64,000 nt of DNA, taken from positions 1 through 64,000 of the forward strand of contig CAKQWA010000011.1 of NCBI GenBank assembly GCA_934277945.1, written 5' to 3'. Source of the DNA: an uncultured Alphaproteobacteria bacterium (lineage in GTDB: Bacteria; Pseudomonadota; Alphaproteobacteria; CAAGCB01; CAG-977). Numbering within the stretch: position 1 is the first letter of the stretch; the number at the start of each line of letters is the position of its first letter. The notes beneath the pieces were generated by a model. The model was not told where the DNA came from. It saw only the letters and a list, made by a program, of their open reading frames with translations, and did no database searches. The translations under genes were made by a program, and so were the position numbers. Below are positions 1-10,027 of the stretch, piece by piece.

Positions 1-3000
1 AGCGGGAGAAACGCTCATGCTCGCGCCCAGAGAACTTAATCTGTCGGCAATCTGCGCCACGCCCGCCCGAACGTCCGAAATGGCGACTTCTTTGGCGGGT
101 TTGACAAATTCCGTGTCCTGCGCCGGAGGTTCGGGCGTGGGAGCGGGCGGATTCGGATCGGGCGGCGACGGCGGCGTCGGGTCGGGGTCGTCGCTTTTCC
201 CGATGATGAATTTTCCGTCGCCGACGTACCGGATTGTGTATCCGTTTGAAATCTTCCAATCTGCGAACACGCCGCTGAACGTCCCCGCGTCCACAAGCGT
301 CAATTCGCCCGTTTCGCCGATAAACGACACGGACGGGTCGATTGTCACAAAGAGCGTGCCGCCGATTGTCGCCGTTCCCGCCGTTTTGAACTGACCGCCC
401 GTATAATCCGAAGACCCCGCCGCCAAATCCGAAATCGTCAGTTTCAGCGTCCCCTCGGACGTAAGCGTCAAATTTTTGTCGCCCATGTCGAACAAGTTTT
501 GACCGATGCCCAGCGTTGTGCCGCCCGTCACCGTGACATTGTTCTTAAACGAAATGACGTTGCCCGACGCCGCGCGCATCTCGACGGTTTTGCCGCCGCG
601 AAATTCGGTCACGCCGCTTCCGTCCACAAACGATATCGTGAACGACGTGTCCGTTTTGTCGTTGCCTATCAGAATGTTCCCGTTGTTGTAAATGTCGCCG
701 AACGAATCGCCGACTTTGTTGTTTTTAAATTCGTACGAAGAAGCGTTGAAGTTGACTTTGCCCGCCATGTTGTAAATTGCCGCCGTGCTTGACGGATTGT
801 TTTCAAACAAAGCGTCGCCGTTCAAGTTCAGCGTTGCATATTCCAAATAAACGGCAGAGCCGCGTCCCGTTGAATTGCCGACAAATTCCGCCTTGCCGTC
901 AATGTTCAGCGTGCCGCCGACAAGCCGCGCCGCTCCGCCGTAATAAGAGAAATTGTTTTCAAATCTGACGGTTTTGCCCGCACTTCCCAGCGTCATTACG
1001 CCGCCGGTCATGTCAATGCCGCCGCCCTGCCCGTTTACAAAGTTGTCTTTGATTGTCACGTTGCCGAGCGCGTTGAACACGCCGCCGCCCATTGAAATGC
1101 CGCCGCCGTATTCGCTGCTCGCCATGTCTTTCGTGTATCCGGTAACGACAATATCGCTCAACACGTTCAAAGTCACGCCGCTTTTTAAAACCATGCGGTT
1201 TTTAAAATCAATCAAATCGTTGTCGTTCGTCGCCTTTAAATTCACCGTGCCGAAGAAATTCGTCTGCGCCGTGATATTTCTCGTCTGACGGTTGGAAATA
1301 TACGAGATGTTGAAACCCGTCGTTTTTCCCGCGACGCCGACGTTCATCACGCCGTCGTTGTAAATGTCGTTAAAGCCCTTGCCGCCCACCTTGTTGTTCT
1401 TAAAAGTATAGGAATCCCCCGCAAAAGTGATTTCGGAAGTCGAATGGTTGTAAACGGCGCCGCCTCTTTGCGACACGCTGTTGTTTTCAAAATTTGCGGA
1501 CGCGTTCAGATACGCCTTGCCGCCGTAATTGTTCAGCGCGCCGCCGTATGTATTGGCTTCGTTGTTTTTAAAATCGGCAAATGCATTGATGATTAAAGTG
1601 CCGCCGTTGGCGATGCCGCCGCCGGTTATTCCGGAATTGCCGTCAAACGTCGCCGTGTTGTTAAAAACGAGATTGCCGTAGTTCAGAATTGCGCCGCCGT
1701 TGTTGTTGCCGTGATTCCCCTTGAACGAAGTAACGCCGTTGAATTCCGCTTTGCCGTTTTGACGAACGTTCAGCGCGCCGCCGCCTTCCGCCGTGCCGTT
1801 TTTGAAATCCGCCGCGTCGTTCACCGTCAGCGCCGCACCGCCCGCCACGTCGATATGATTCTGCCAGTCGATTGTTTTTTCAGCGTTCGTCGCTTTCAAA
1901 TTCACCGTGCCGAGAATGTTCGTCGTTCCCGTCCCCGTGACGTACGACACGTTAAAATCGGTCGTGTTGCCCGCGACGCCGACGTTCATCACGCCGTCGT
2001 TGTGAATATCGTTCAGAACGCCGCCCGCTTTATTGTTCGCGAACGTGTAGGAAGACCCGTTGAAGTTCAAAATCATTGCGTTTGCGTTATAAATCGCGCC
2101 GCCAAGCGAAACGGACGTGTTTCCCGTAAATTCGGCGTCCGCGTTAAATGTCAGAAAAGAACCGCCGTTAATGTTGTTAATGGCGCCGCCTATGCCCGCC
2201 GAGATGTTATTTTTGAACGTGTATTTGACATTTGCCCCCGCCGGAACGTCCAAAGTCAAAGAACCGCTGTTTGCTATCGCCGCGCCGCCGTTTTGTTTTG
2301 TTTCATTTCCCTCAAACAAACCTCCGCCGTTCAGCGTCATTGTGCCGCGATTTGAGATAGCCGCGTTTCCATCAGCCGCCGTGTTCTTTTTGAATGTTGC
2401 GAAGCCGTTGATTGTAAAAACGGATGTCGGCTTTTCATTGCGAATTGCCGCGCCATATAAACTTGTTTTGTTATTTTCAAATACAACGTCACCGTTTAAA
2501 ACAACCGTACCATTGTTGTAAAACGCTCCGCCCGAACCGCTGTAATCGGCATCATGGAATTTCGACGTTCCCGTCACCGTCAGCGTCACGCCGCTATCCA
2601 CGACGATATGATTCTGCCAGTCGATTGTTTTTTCAGCGTTCGCGGCATTCAAATTCACCGTGCCGAGAATGTTCGTCGTTCCCGTTCCCGCAATGCGCGA
2701 CACGTTGAAAGCGGTCGTATTGCCCGCAACGCCGATATTCATCACGCTGTCGTTGCGGATGTTGTTCAGTTCGCTTCCCGTCCCCGCGGTTTTAAATTCG
2801 TTGGTCGCGCCTTTGAAATTCAGCGTCCCCTTGTTTAAAATGACGTCGCCGAAACCGTCTTTTTTAATGACGGTGCTTAAAAAATTGTCGTTTACGGTCA
2901 GCGTCGCCCCGCTTGCGATATTGATGTAATTTTCCCACGTCAAGACGCTGCCGGACGAAGCGAAGAAATCGACCGTTCCCGTGCCGGTGATGTTCGTCAT

Positions 3001-6000
3001 GCCGCTGCCCAGAATTGACGCCGCTTTGAACACCGTCGCCTGCGTTCCGCCGATGTTCAACGTCCCCAAATTGTATATGTCGAACAATTTGCCGGACATG
3101 GTGTTGTTTTCAAACACATATTCCGCATCCGAAAAACTGATTGTCCCGTCGTTGTAAATCGCGCCGCCGTTGCCCGCGGATTTGTTGTTTGTGAACGTCG
3201 TGCCGCCCGTGAAATTGACCGTTCCGGAATTGCACAGCGCGCCGCGAAAGCCCTCGTTGCCGTCAAAAACGGTGTTCGATTTGAAATGAATGACGCCGCC
3301 GGAAGCGTTGTAAACCGCCGCGCCGTCATGTTGCGATGTGTTGCCGTCAAACCGCACGTCCCCGCCGTTGAAATACAGCGTTCCCAAGTTATAAATCGCG
3401 CCGCCTTTTGAAGACGAAGCCGTGACGGAATTCCCCGTAAACGTCGCGCCGGCGTTGAAATTCAGCCTTCCCTTGTTATAAACAGCCCCGCCGCTTGTTC
3501 CCGTCGTGTTGCTTGTGAACGTCGCGCCGGCGTTGAAATTGACATTGCCGTTGACGTCATTGTAAATTGCGCCGCTCGTGACGTACGCCGTATTGTCGAT
3601 AAATTCCGCAAGACCGTTGAAATTGATGATTCCCTTATTCCAAACCGTGCCGTCGCTGACGCTTGTTTCGGAGAAATTTTCCTCGAACCGAGCCGTTTTT
3701 CCAAAAGTGACCGTGCCGAAATTGATAAGCGCGCTGCCGTCTTGCGATTTGTTTTTAATAAAGGTCGCATTGCCGTTGACGCTGAAATTTCCCGAAGAAG
3801 CGTTGTAAACCGCGCCGCCGTTCAGTCCCGATTCGTTTTCTTCAAACCGCAAATCGCCGTCGGAAACGAACGTCCCCACGTTGTAAATAGCCCCGCCGTT
3901 GACGGAAGCGCAATTGTTCTTAAACGTCGCGCCTTTAACAAATGTCAGTTTGCTTTTGTTCGTCGCTGCGCCGCCGTGCGCCGCTTTGTTGTTCGTAAAG
4001 ACCGCCGAGCCGTTAAATTTTATCGTTCCGGCGTTAAATATCGCCCCGCCGTAATTTTTCGCCGTGTTGTTTATAAACTCGAACGCGTAATTCTTTGTGG
4101 AAGTCAACGTCGATCCGGCGTCCGAATATATCGCCCCGCCGTCGCCGCTTTTGTTGCCGTCGAACAACGCCTTGCCCTCGTCGTTGCCGTTTCCGAATGT
4201 CAGTTGGCTTATGGTTTCTTGATATTTTACCGCGTAAATCGCGCCGCCTTTGCCGGTTGAACCGTCCTCGCCCGTGTAATTGCCCGTAAAGGTCGCGTTT
4301 TTCAGCACGTTAAACGCGTAGTGCGCCTGCGCATAAACCGCGCCGCCTCTGCTGTTTTCACCTTTCGCGGCGTTGCCGTCAAAAAGAACGTCGCCGTTAA
4401 GATATGTGTGTCCCCACGCGTTCGCATAAATCGCACCGCCGTCACCCGTATGCGCTATATTCCGAAGAAAAGAGGCGTCGCTTTCCAGTTTCAAATCGGA
4501 CAATCCGCTTAAATAAACCGCGCCGCCGTTGACTTGGGCTTCATTGTCGATAAAATCCGCCGCGCCGACGATAATCGTGCTGTTGTACGCCCAACCTCCC
4601 GCTATCGCGCCGCCGTTTCCGGTCATCGCTTTGTTTTTTTGGAAAAGGGCGTTTCCGGAAATCTTCATTTTTCCGCCCTGCGCGCCGAGATAATACGCCC
4701 CGCCGTGTCTCGCCGAATTCGACTTGAAGACGGCGTTCGCGTTTATGTCAATCTGTTTAACGCTGCCGCTGACGATTGCGCCGCCTTTGCAGTTTTCACA
4801 CGAGTTGCCGGAAAAAGTGATATCGTCGTTGATGTTCAACTTGCCAAACTCATCTTCCGTGCTTTTCCGCCCCACATATATCCTGTTTTGCCAGTCGATT
4901 GTCTTTTCAGCGTTCGCGGCGTTCAGATTCACGTTGCCGAGAATGTTCGTCGTTCCCGTTCCCGTGACGTGCGACACGTTAAAATCGGTCGTCTTACCCG
5001 CAACGCCGATGTTCATCACGCCGTCGTTGTAAATGTCGTTCAGATTGCCGCCGTTCGCCGTGTTGTTCGTGAACGTGTAGGAAGACCCGTTGAAATTCAG
5101 CGTGCCGAGATTGTAAATCGCTCCGCCGACTTGGGCGGTGTTTCCGTCAAAAAGGGCGGAACCGTTAAAAGTCAGCGTCCCCTTGTCAGCCGTATACGCC
5201 GCGCCGCCCTTGCTGCCGGTATTGCGCAAAAACTCCGCCATGCCGTCAAAAATGACGGAACCGCCGACAACGTACACCGCTCCGCCTGTCCCGTCTTTGT
5301 TATCGGTGAATTTCACGGAACCGTCGGCGTTGCTGAAACGCATCGTCCCGCTGTTCCAAATCCCCCTGACTTCGTTGCTCGCAAAAGAGTACGCCGCGCC
5401 GCCGAAAGTCATTGTGCCCGTATTGTAAAGAACGTACGTCCCTTTGTTTTGAATAAAATCGGCGTCGGCGGTCATCACGAGTTCGCCGCTGTTTTGTATC
5501 GTTCCGCCGATGCTTGCGTAATTTTGCTCGAACGTGTACTTTTTCGAGCCTTCAAAAAGAAGATGACCGCTGTTGTAAATCGCGCCGCCGCCATAATTTG
5601 AAAGCGTCTTGTTGTTTTGGAAAACGCCGCCGCCCGAAAATGTCATGTTTCCGGTATTGTAGATTGCGCCGCCGTTTGTTTCGGACGTGTTTTCTTCAAA
5701 CAGCACGTTCTCTTTAAAGTGAACCGTTCCCTTGTTCCGAATTGCGCCGCCCGCGCCGCCCGTCGTTTTCGAGAACGTTGCCGCGTCGTTCACGTTCAAA
5801 ATCGCGCTGCCAGCCACGTTAATATGATTCTGCCAGTAAATTTTTCCCGCGCTGTCTTGCGTCGCGTTCGCGGCATTCAAATTCATCGTGCCGAGAATGT
5901 TCGTCGTTCCCGTTCCCGTGACGTGCGACACGTTAAAATCGGTCGTTTTGCCCGCAACGCCGATGTTCATCACGCCTTTATTGCCGTTGTTATAGATGTC

Positions 6001-8145
6001 GTTCGGCGTGCCGCTTTCCGCCGTGTTGTTCGCGAACGTGTACGAAGATCCGTAAAAATTCAGCGTTCCCGCGTTAAATATCGCCCCGCCGCTTGTCTTC
6101 GCCGAATTGTCCTTGAACGCCGCGTCTCCGTAAAAAGTCAGCGAGCCGGAAGTGTAATTAAAGATTGCCCCGCCCGAACCGTTTTGCGCCGTGTTGCCCA
6201 AAAATTGCGTCAGGGACGTTTCGTTTTCTTTGCCGAAAGCAAGCGTTCCCATGCTTGAAATCGCGCCGCCGTTTTCTCCCGCCGAATTGTTCGTAAAAGT
6301 CGCATTGCCCGAAACGGAAAAAAGCGAACCCTCGCCGTTCGACAGCGCGCCGCCGTTCAGTAAAGCCTTGCTGTTCGTAAAGGTCGCATCGCCGTCCACG
6401 ATAAACTGCGAACCGTCAGCGTCGGCGTCCTTGTAATTGCGGATCGCCCCGCCGTATTTCGCCACCGCCGCCGCGTCGGCGTCGCTCGAAAAAATCGCGC
6501 TCCCCCTGATTGTGACAACGCCGCCGTTCCTGTTGAAAATCGAGCCGCCGCCGTCTTTTGCGGAATTGTTCTCAAACGTCACGTTCACGCGCTTTTCGTC
6601 CGTGCCGAAATTGATCGTTCCCTCGTTGTAAATTGCGCCGCCGTCGCTGTAACGTTCGCCCGTCGCCGTGTTGTTTACAAACGAAACGTCGTCGGTAAAA
6701 GTTAAAACGCCGTCCTTTTCATTGTAGATCGCGCCGCCTTTGCCGTCTTCGCCCGAAACGCCATTGCCTTCAAAGCGCGTCGCGCCGTCGAACGAAATCG
6801 TCCCGTTGTTGTAAATAGCCCCGCCGTGCTTTCCCGCGCTGTTGTTTTCAAATTTCGCGCCGTTGGCAAAAGAAATCATCCCGTTGTTGCGAATTGCCCC
6901 GCCGTAATTTTCCGCCGTGTTCAAATTGAAAAAAACGTCGTCGGCGAAAGTCAAAACGCCGTCCGTCCCGTTGTATACCGCACCGCCATTGCCTTCTTCA
7001 CCCGAAACGGTATTGCTTTCAAAGCGCGTTATTCCGCCGAAAGAAGCCGTCCCGTTGTTGTAAACCGCTCCGCCTTGCTTTCCCGCGCTGTTGTTTTTAA
7101 ATTTCGCGCCGTTGACAAAAGAAATCGTCCCGTTGTTAAAAAACGCGCCGCCGTTTCCGTTTGCCGTATTATCCGTAAAGGTCGCATCGCCTTTCAGCGT
7201 GAACGAACCGCCGTTATACACCGCGCCGCCGTTGGCTTCCGTCGTGTTTCCGGTCTTATTGTCGTTAAATATGGCAAGACCGCCGAAAGAAACCGTCCCT
7301 TTGTTGTAAATCGCTCCGCCGTACAGCCCCGCCGTATTGCCCTCGAACATCGCGCCGCCGAAAACGGAAAAAAGGGAATTCGTGTCGTTCGACAGCGCGC
7401 CGCCGCCCCACGAAACCTTATTGTTGTAAAAATTCGCCGCGCCGTCCACAATGAACTGCGAACCGGCGGCGGAAGCGTCATCCTTGTTGCGAACTGCCCC
7501 GCCGTATTTCATCACCGCTTCGGCGTCGGCATCGCCCGAAAAAGTCGCATCGCCCTTGATTGTGACGACGCCGCCGTTCGTATTGAAAATCGCGCCGCCG
7601 CCTTCCATGGCGGTGTTGTTTGTAAACGTCAGGCTCACACGCTTGTCGTCCGTGCCGAAATTGATTCTCCCTGCGTTGTAAATCGCGCCGCCGTTGCCGA
7701 CGTTTGCCGTAGCCGCATTATTTTCAAACGTGTACGTCCCGCCGTTGAAGTTCAGCGCGCTTTCATTAAAAACAGCCCCGCCGTTGCCTGCCGAATTTTT
7801 CGTAAAGGTCGCATCGGCGTTGAAATTCACCGTGCCGGCAATTCCCTCTTTTCCGGCAATGTAAATCGCGCCGCCGGAACGTTCCGACGCATTGTTCAAA
7901 AACGTCGCCGCCGCGTTGAATGTCAAGGTTGAACGAACCAAAAAAACGCCGCCGTCTTCATTCGCTTGAATGTTCTTATAGGTGTTTTCAACGTCAACGG
8001 TGCGGTCGGTCGTTACATCCGGCTGTCGTTCGGTTATTTCTTCCGCGCGCGCGGGCGCGGAAAAGGACGCGGACAAAATAAAGGCGCACAATACGGCAGG
8101 AAGAATTGTCATTCCTCCCCTAATGTATCCTTTAAGTTGCACCAT
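1..8145 (-). CDS. Giant PMP-repeat surface protein, probable autotransporter (3' end outside window)
   Basis: One uninterrupted minus-strand frame runs from an ATG at 8145 to the window edge (2715 codons, no stop). I checked the frame at several points along its length. GAGGA sits 5 nt before the ATG. The N-terminus is a signal peptide ending in ARA before EE (about residues 1-35). The body is dozens of units with GGAIYN (or GGAVYN, GGAIFN) followed by an NFNG-type strand and FxxN, the pattern of chlamydial polymorphic membrane protein repeats that fold as a beta-helix. Near the window edge the repeats give way to a Pro/Asp/Thr linker (about 130-200) and then a helical stretch, which suggests a translocator domain further on. 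Role: exported adhesin or surface scaffold (family inference). The beta-barrel is not visible, so the secretion type is unproven. Confidence 0.85.
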   Translation of the reverse strand, partial: MVQLKGYIRGGMTILPAVLCAFILSASFSAPARAEEITERQPDVTTDRTVDVENTYKNIQANEDGGVFLVRSTLTFNAAATFLNNASERSGGAIYIAGKEGIAGTVNFNADATFTKNSAGNGGAVFNESALNFNGGTYTFENNAATANVGNGGAIYNAGRINFGTDDKRVSLTFTNNTAMEGGGAIFNTNGGVVTIKGDATFSGDADAEAVMKYGGAVRNKDDASAAGSQFIVDGAANFYNNKVSWGGGALSNDTNSLFSVFGGAMFEGNTAGLYGGAIYNKGTVSFGGLAIFNDNKTGNTTEANGGAVYNGGSFTLKGDATFTDNTANGNGGAFFNNGTISFVNGAKFKNNSAGKQGGAVYNNGTASFGGITRFESNTVSGEEGNGGAVYNGTDGVLTFADDVFFNLNTAENYGGAIRNNGMISFANGAKFENNSAGKHGGAIYNNGTISFDGATRFEGNGVSGEDGKGGAIYNEKDGVLTFTDDVSFVNNTATGERYSDGGAIYNEGTINFGTDEKRVNVTFENNSAKDGGGSIFNRNGGVVTIRGSAIFSSDADAAAVAKYGGAIRNYKDADADGSQFIVDGDATFTNSKALLNGGALSNGEGSLFSVSGNATFTNNSAGENGGAISSMGTLAFGKENETSLTQFLGNTAQNGSGGAIFNYTSGSLTFYGDAAFKDNSAKTSGGAIFNAGTLNFYGSSYTFANNTAESGTPNDIYNNGNKGVMNIGVAGKTTDFNVSHVTGTGTTNILGTMNLNAANATQDSAGKIYWQNHINVAGSAILNVNDAATFSKTTGGAGGAIRNKGTVHFKENVLFEENTSETNGGAIYNTGNMTFSGGGVFQNNKTLSNYGGGAIYNSGHLLFEGSKKYTFEQNYASIGGTIQNSGELVMTADADFIQNKGTYVLYNTGTMTFGGAAYSFASNEVRGIWNSGTMRFSNADGSVKFTDNKDGTGGAVYVVGGSVIFDGMAEFLRNTGSKGGAAYTADKGTLTFNGSALFDGNTAQVGGAIYNLGTLNFNGSSYTFTNNTANGGNLNDIYNDGVMNIGVAGKTTDFNVSHVTGTGTTNILGNVNLNAANAEKTIDWQNRIYVGRKSTEDEFGKLNINDDITFSGNSCENCKGGAIVSGSVKQIDINANAVFKSNSARHGGAYYLGAQGGKMKISGNALFQKNKAMTGNGGAIAGGWAYNSTIIVGAADFIDNEAQVNGGAVYLSGLSDLKLESDASFLRNIAHTGDGGAIYANAWGHTYLNGDVLFDGNAAKGENSRGGAVYAQAHYAFNVLKNATFTGNYTGEDGSTGKGGAIYAVKYQETISQLTFGNGNDEGKALFDGNKSGDGGAIYSDAGSTLTSTKNYAFEFINNTAKNYGGAIFNAGTIKFNGSAVFTNNKAAHGGAATNKSKLTFVKGATFKNNCASVNGGAIYNVGTFVSDGDLRFEENESGLNGGAVYNASSGNFSVNGNATFIKNKSQDGSALINFGTVTFGKTARFEENFSETSVSDGTVWNKGIINFNGLAEFIDNTAYVTSGAIYNDVNGNVNFNAGATFTSNTTGTSGGAVYNKGRLNFNAGATFTGNSVTASSSKGGAIYNLGTLYFNGGDVRFDGNTSQHDGAAVYNASGGVIHFKSNTVFDGNEGFRGALCNSGTVNFTGGTTFTNNKSAGNGGAIYNDGTISFSDAEYVFENNTMSGKLFDIYNLGTLNIGGTQATVFKAASILGSGMTNITGTGTVDFFASSGSVLTWENYINIASGATLTVNDNFLSTVIKKDGFGDVILNKGTLNFKGATNEFKTAGTGSELNNIRNDSVMNIGVAGNTTAFNVSRIAGTGTTNILGTVNLNAANAEKTIDWQNHIVVDSGVTLTVTGTSKFHDADYSGSGGAFYNNGTVVLNGDVVFENNKTSLYGAAIRNEKPTSVFTINGFATFKKNTAADGNAAISNRGTMTLNGGGLFEGNETKQNGGAAIANSGSLTLDVPAGANVKYTFKNNISAGIGGAINNINGGSFLTFNADAEFTGNTSVSLGGAIYNANAMILNFNGSSYTFANNKAGGVLNDIHNDGVMNVGVAGNTTDFNVSYVTGTGTTNILGTVNLKATNAEKTIDWQNHIDVAGGAALTVNDAADFKNGTAEGGGALNVRQNGKAEFNGVTSFKGNHGNNNGGAILNYGNLVFNNTATFDGNSGITGGGIANGGTLIINAFADFKNNEANTYGGALNNYGGKAYLNASANFENNSVSQRGGAVYNHSTSEITFAGDSYTFKNNKVGGKGFNDIYNDGVMNVGVAGKTTGFNISYISNRQTRNITAQTNFFGTVNLKATNDNDLIDFKNRMVLKSGVTLNVLSDIVVTGYTKDMASSEYGGGISMGGGVFNALGNVTIKDNFVNGQGGGIDMTGGVMTLGSAGKTVRFENNFSYYGGAARLVGGTLNIDGKAEFVGNSTGRGSAVYLEYATLNLNGDALFENNPSSTAAIYNMAGKVNFNASSYEFKNNKVGDSFGDIYNNGNILIGNDKTDTSFTISFVDGSGVTEFRGGKTVEMRAASGNVISFKNNVTVTGGTTLGIGQNLFDMGDKNLTLTSEGTLKLTISDLAAGSSDYTGGQFKTAGTATIGGTLFVTIDPSVSFIGETGELTLVDAGTFSGVFADWKISNGYTIRYVGDGKFIIGKSDDPDPTPPSPPDPNPPAPTPEPPAQDTEFVKPAKEVAISDVRAGVAQIADRLSSLGASMSVSPA
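640..7700 (-). repeat. Imperfect GGAI/FxxN repeats with recurrent spacer modules
   Basis: Within the giant surface-protein gene the same phrases recur on the minus strand: GGAIYN, FxxN(N/K)xA and LNFNG. A longer module, reading roughly NDGVMNVGVAG then TGTGTTNILGTVNLNA then EKTIDWQN, recurs with its NVGVAG part at about 1330, 1975, 2730, 5000 and 5955. More degenerate versions lie near 650 and 3030. Each module interrupts a run of GGAI repeats, so the protein looks like repeat blocks separated by a conserved cassette. The repetition makes the locus prone to assembly error and recombination. Confidence 0.75.
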
Positions 8146-8174
8146 ATCAGTCCTCGCTTATAAGCCGGGGCGAT

Positions 8175-8203
8175 AATATACATCCGAAAGGTATATTTTT
8201 CAA
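8175..8203 (-). promoter_or_regulatory. Sigma-70-type promoter of the giant surface-protein gene
   Basis: On the minus strand TTGAAA (8203-8198) and TATATT (8180-8175) are separated by 17 nt and lie about 30 nt before the start codon, just downstream of the pgm terminator. The call rests on pattern only. Confidence 0.55.
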
Positions 8204-8226
8204 CAAAAACATCACATTTTTGCCAT

Positions 8227-8254
8227 AAAAAAGGCGGGATAAACTCCCGCCTTT
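8227..8254 (-). terminator. Rho-independent terminator of pgm
   Basis: The 10-bp stem AAAGGCGGGA/TCCCGCCTTT (8254-8245 with 8239-8230) has a 5-nt loop and is followed by six U residues in the minus-strand transcript. It lies 25 nt past the pgm stop codon. Confidence 0.85.
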
Positions 8255-8278
8255 CGCATTATCGCGTTTTACCGCAAC

Positions 8279-9913
8279 TCATGTTATAACATCCGGCGCT
8301 TTGCGTCCCGTTTTGGCTTTCACGCCCGAAATTTCTTCGGCGATTTCAATCAATTCAGCCAAAGCGACCTGCGGGTCGGTGTCGTGACGTCCGTTGCTGG
8401 GTTCGTATTTTTCAATGTAGATGCGAATGGTCGCGCCCTGCGTGCCCGTACCGGACAGGCGGAACACGATGCGAGAGCCGTCCGTGAACAAAATGCGGAT
8501 GCCCTGATTTTTGCTTTCGCTCTTGTCGACGGGGTCGATGTACATGAAATCGTCGAACGTTTTGACTTCGTAATTGCCGAAGTATTTGCCGACGGATTCT
8601 TCGGCTTTGGCAAGCATGGAAGCCATGATTTCCTTCGCCACCGCGCTGTCGACCTTTTCGTAGTCGTGGCGCGAATAAAAGTTGCGTCCGTATTTCTTCC
8701 AATGCGTTTTGACGATGTTTTCAACGGAAGTCGCCTGCGCCGCAATGATGTTCAGCCAGTACAGAACCGCCCACAAGCCGTCTTTTTCGCGGACGTGGTT
8801 GGAACCCGTGCCGAAACTTTCTTCGCCGCAAATGGTCGCTTTGTTCGCGTCCAGCAGATTGCCGAAGAATTTCCAGCCCGTCGGCGTTTCGTAGCAACTC
8901 ATGCCCATGCCGCGCGCCACACGGTCGACGGCGGACGACGTCGGCATGGAACGCGCCACGCCCGTCAAGCCGCGGTCGTATCCCGGAGCCATCCAGAAGT
9001 TCGCCACGATGACCGCCAAACTGTCGCTGGGGTTGACGTAGAATTTTCTGCCCAAAATCATGTTGCGGTCGCCGTCGCCGTCCGAAGCCGCTCCGAAATC
9101 GGGCGCGTCGTCGGAGAACATTTCGTCAACCAGAGATTTCGCGTACACCAAGTTCGGATCGGGGTGCAGACCGCCGAAATCTTCCAGCGGCGTGCCGTGC
9201 ACGACCGTGCCTTTCGGCGCGTGCAGAACGTCTTCCAAAATGTACTTCGCGTAAGGACCGGTCACCGCGTTCATCGCGTCGTAGCGCATACGGAACTTGC
9301 CCGATTTGAACAACTGGCGAATCAAGTCGAAATCAAACAGTTTCGCCATCATTTCCGCGTAATCTGTCACGGGGTTGATGACTTTGATTTTCATTTCGCC
9401 CATGACTTTTTCGCCGATCGTTTCCAAATCGACGTCCGGCGCGTCGGCGATTTTGTATTCCGCAATCACCTGCGACTGCGCGTAAATCGCTTCCGTCACC
9501 TTTTCGGGCGCGGGACCGCCGTTTGAAATGTTGTACTTGATGCCGAAATCTTCGTTCGGACCGCCGGGGTTGTGGCTGGCGGACAGAATGAAGCCGCCGA
9601 ACGTTTTGTATTTGCGGATGATGCAGGACGTCGCCGGCGTGGAAAGCAAGCCGTTCTGTCCGACGATGACTTCGCCGAAGCCGTTCGCCGCCGCCATTTT
9701 AATGATAATTTGAATCGCCTTGCGGTTGAAATAGCGTCCGTCGCCGCCGACAACCAGCGTTTTACCCTGATAGCCCTCCAAAGAGTTGAACACGGACTGC
9801 ACGAAATTTTCCAAATAGTGCGGCTGTTCAAACACCTTGACCTTTTTGCGCAAGCCCGAAGTCCCCGGACGTTGCCCCTCGAAAGCGGTTGTCGGAATTG
9901 TTAAAATTTTCAT
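8279..9913 (-). CDS. pgm: Phosphoglucomutase (alpha-D-glucose-specific)
   Basis: The product (544 aa) interconverts glucose-1-phosphate and glucose-6-phosphate in the cytoplasm, feeding glycogen and nucleotide-sugar synthesis. The N-terminus has the family phrase GQRPGTSGLRKK. The phosphoserine loop is SASHNPGG, the metal loop DGDGDRN, and the C-terminal phosphate-binding part SGTGTQGA. The length matches the bacterial Pgm family. I chose the ATG at 9913 because AAGGA sits 7 nt upstream and the usual N-terminus MKILTIPTTAF begins there; an in-frame ATG 11 codons earlier has no ribosome binding site. It has its own promoter and terminator and lies downstream of mipZ on the same strand. Confidence 0.95.
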   Translation of the reverse strand: MKILTIPTTAFEGQRPGTSGLRKKVKVFEQPHYLENFVQSVFNSLEGYQGKTLVVGGDGRYFNRKAIQIIIKMAAANGFGEVIVGQNGLLSTPATSCIIRKYKTFGGFILSASHNPGGPNEDFGIKYNISNGGPAPEKVTEAIYAQSQVIAEYKIADAPDVDLETIGEKVMGEMKIKVINPVTDYAEMMAKLFDFDLIRQLFKSGKFRMRYDAMNAVTGPYAKYILEDVLHAPKGTVVHGTPLEDFGGLHPDPNLVYAKSLVDEMFSDDAPDFGAASDGDGDRNMILGRKFYVNPSDSLAVIVANFWMAPGYDRGLTGVARSMPTSSAVDRVARGMGMSCYETPTGWKFFGNLLDANKATICGEESFGTGSNHVREKDGLWAVLYWLNIIAAQATSVENIVKTHWKKYGRNFYSRHDYEKVDSAVAKEIMASMLAKAEESVGKYFGNYEVKTFDDFMYIDPVDKSESKNQGIRILFTDGSRIVFRLSGTGTQGATIRIYIEKYEPSNGRHDTDPQVALAELIEIAEEISGVKAKTGRKAPDVIT

Positions 9914-9961
9914 ATCAGCATCCTTCAAGTTATGAAAGTGGCACACAAAATTCTTGTTAAT

Positions 9962-9990
9962 ACTATCCTTAATTGCGCGGATTATGTCAA
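9962..9990 (-). promoter_or_regulatory. Promoter of pgm
   Basis: On the minus strand TTGACA (9990-9985), a 17-nt spacer and GATAGT (9967-9962) lie about 50 nt before the pgm start. The -35 is consensus and the -10 is weaker. Confidence 0.6.
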
Positions 9991-10027
9991 GGTTTAGTTA
10001 CGCCCCGCGCGCACAATTTTCAAAGCG

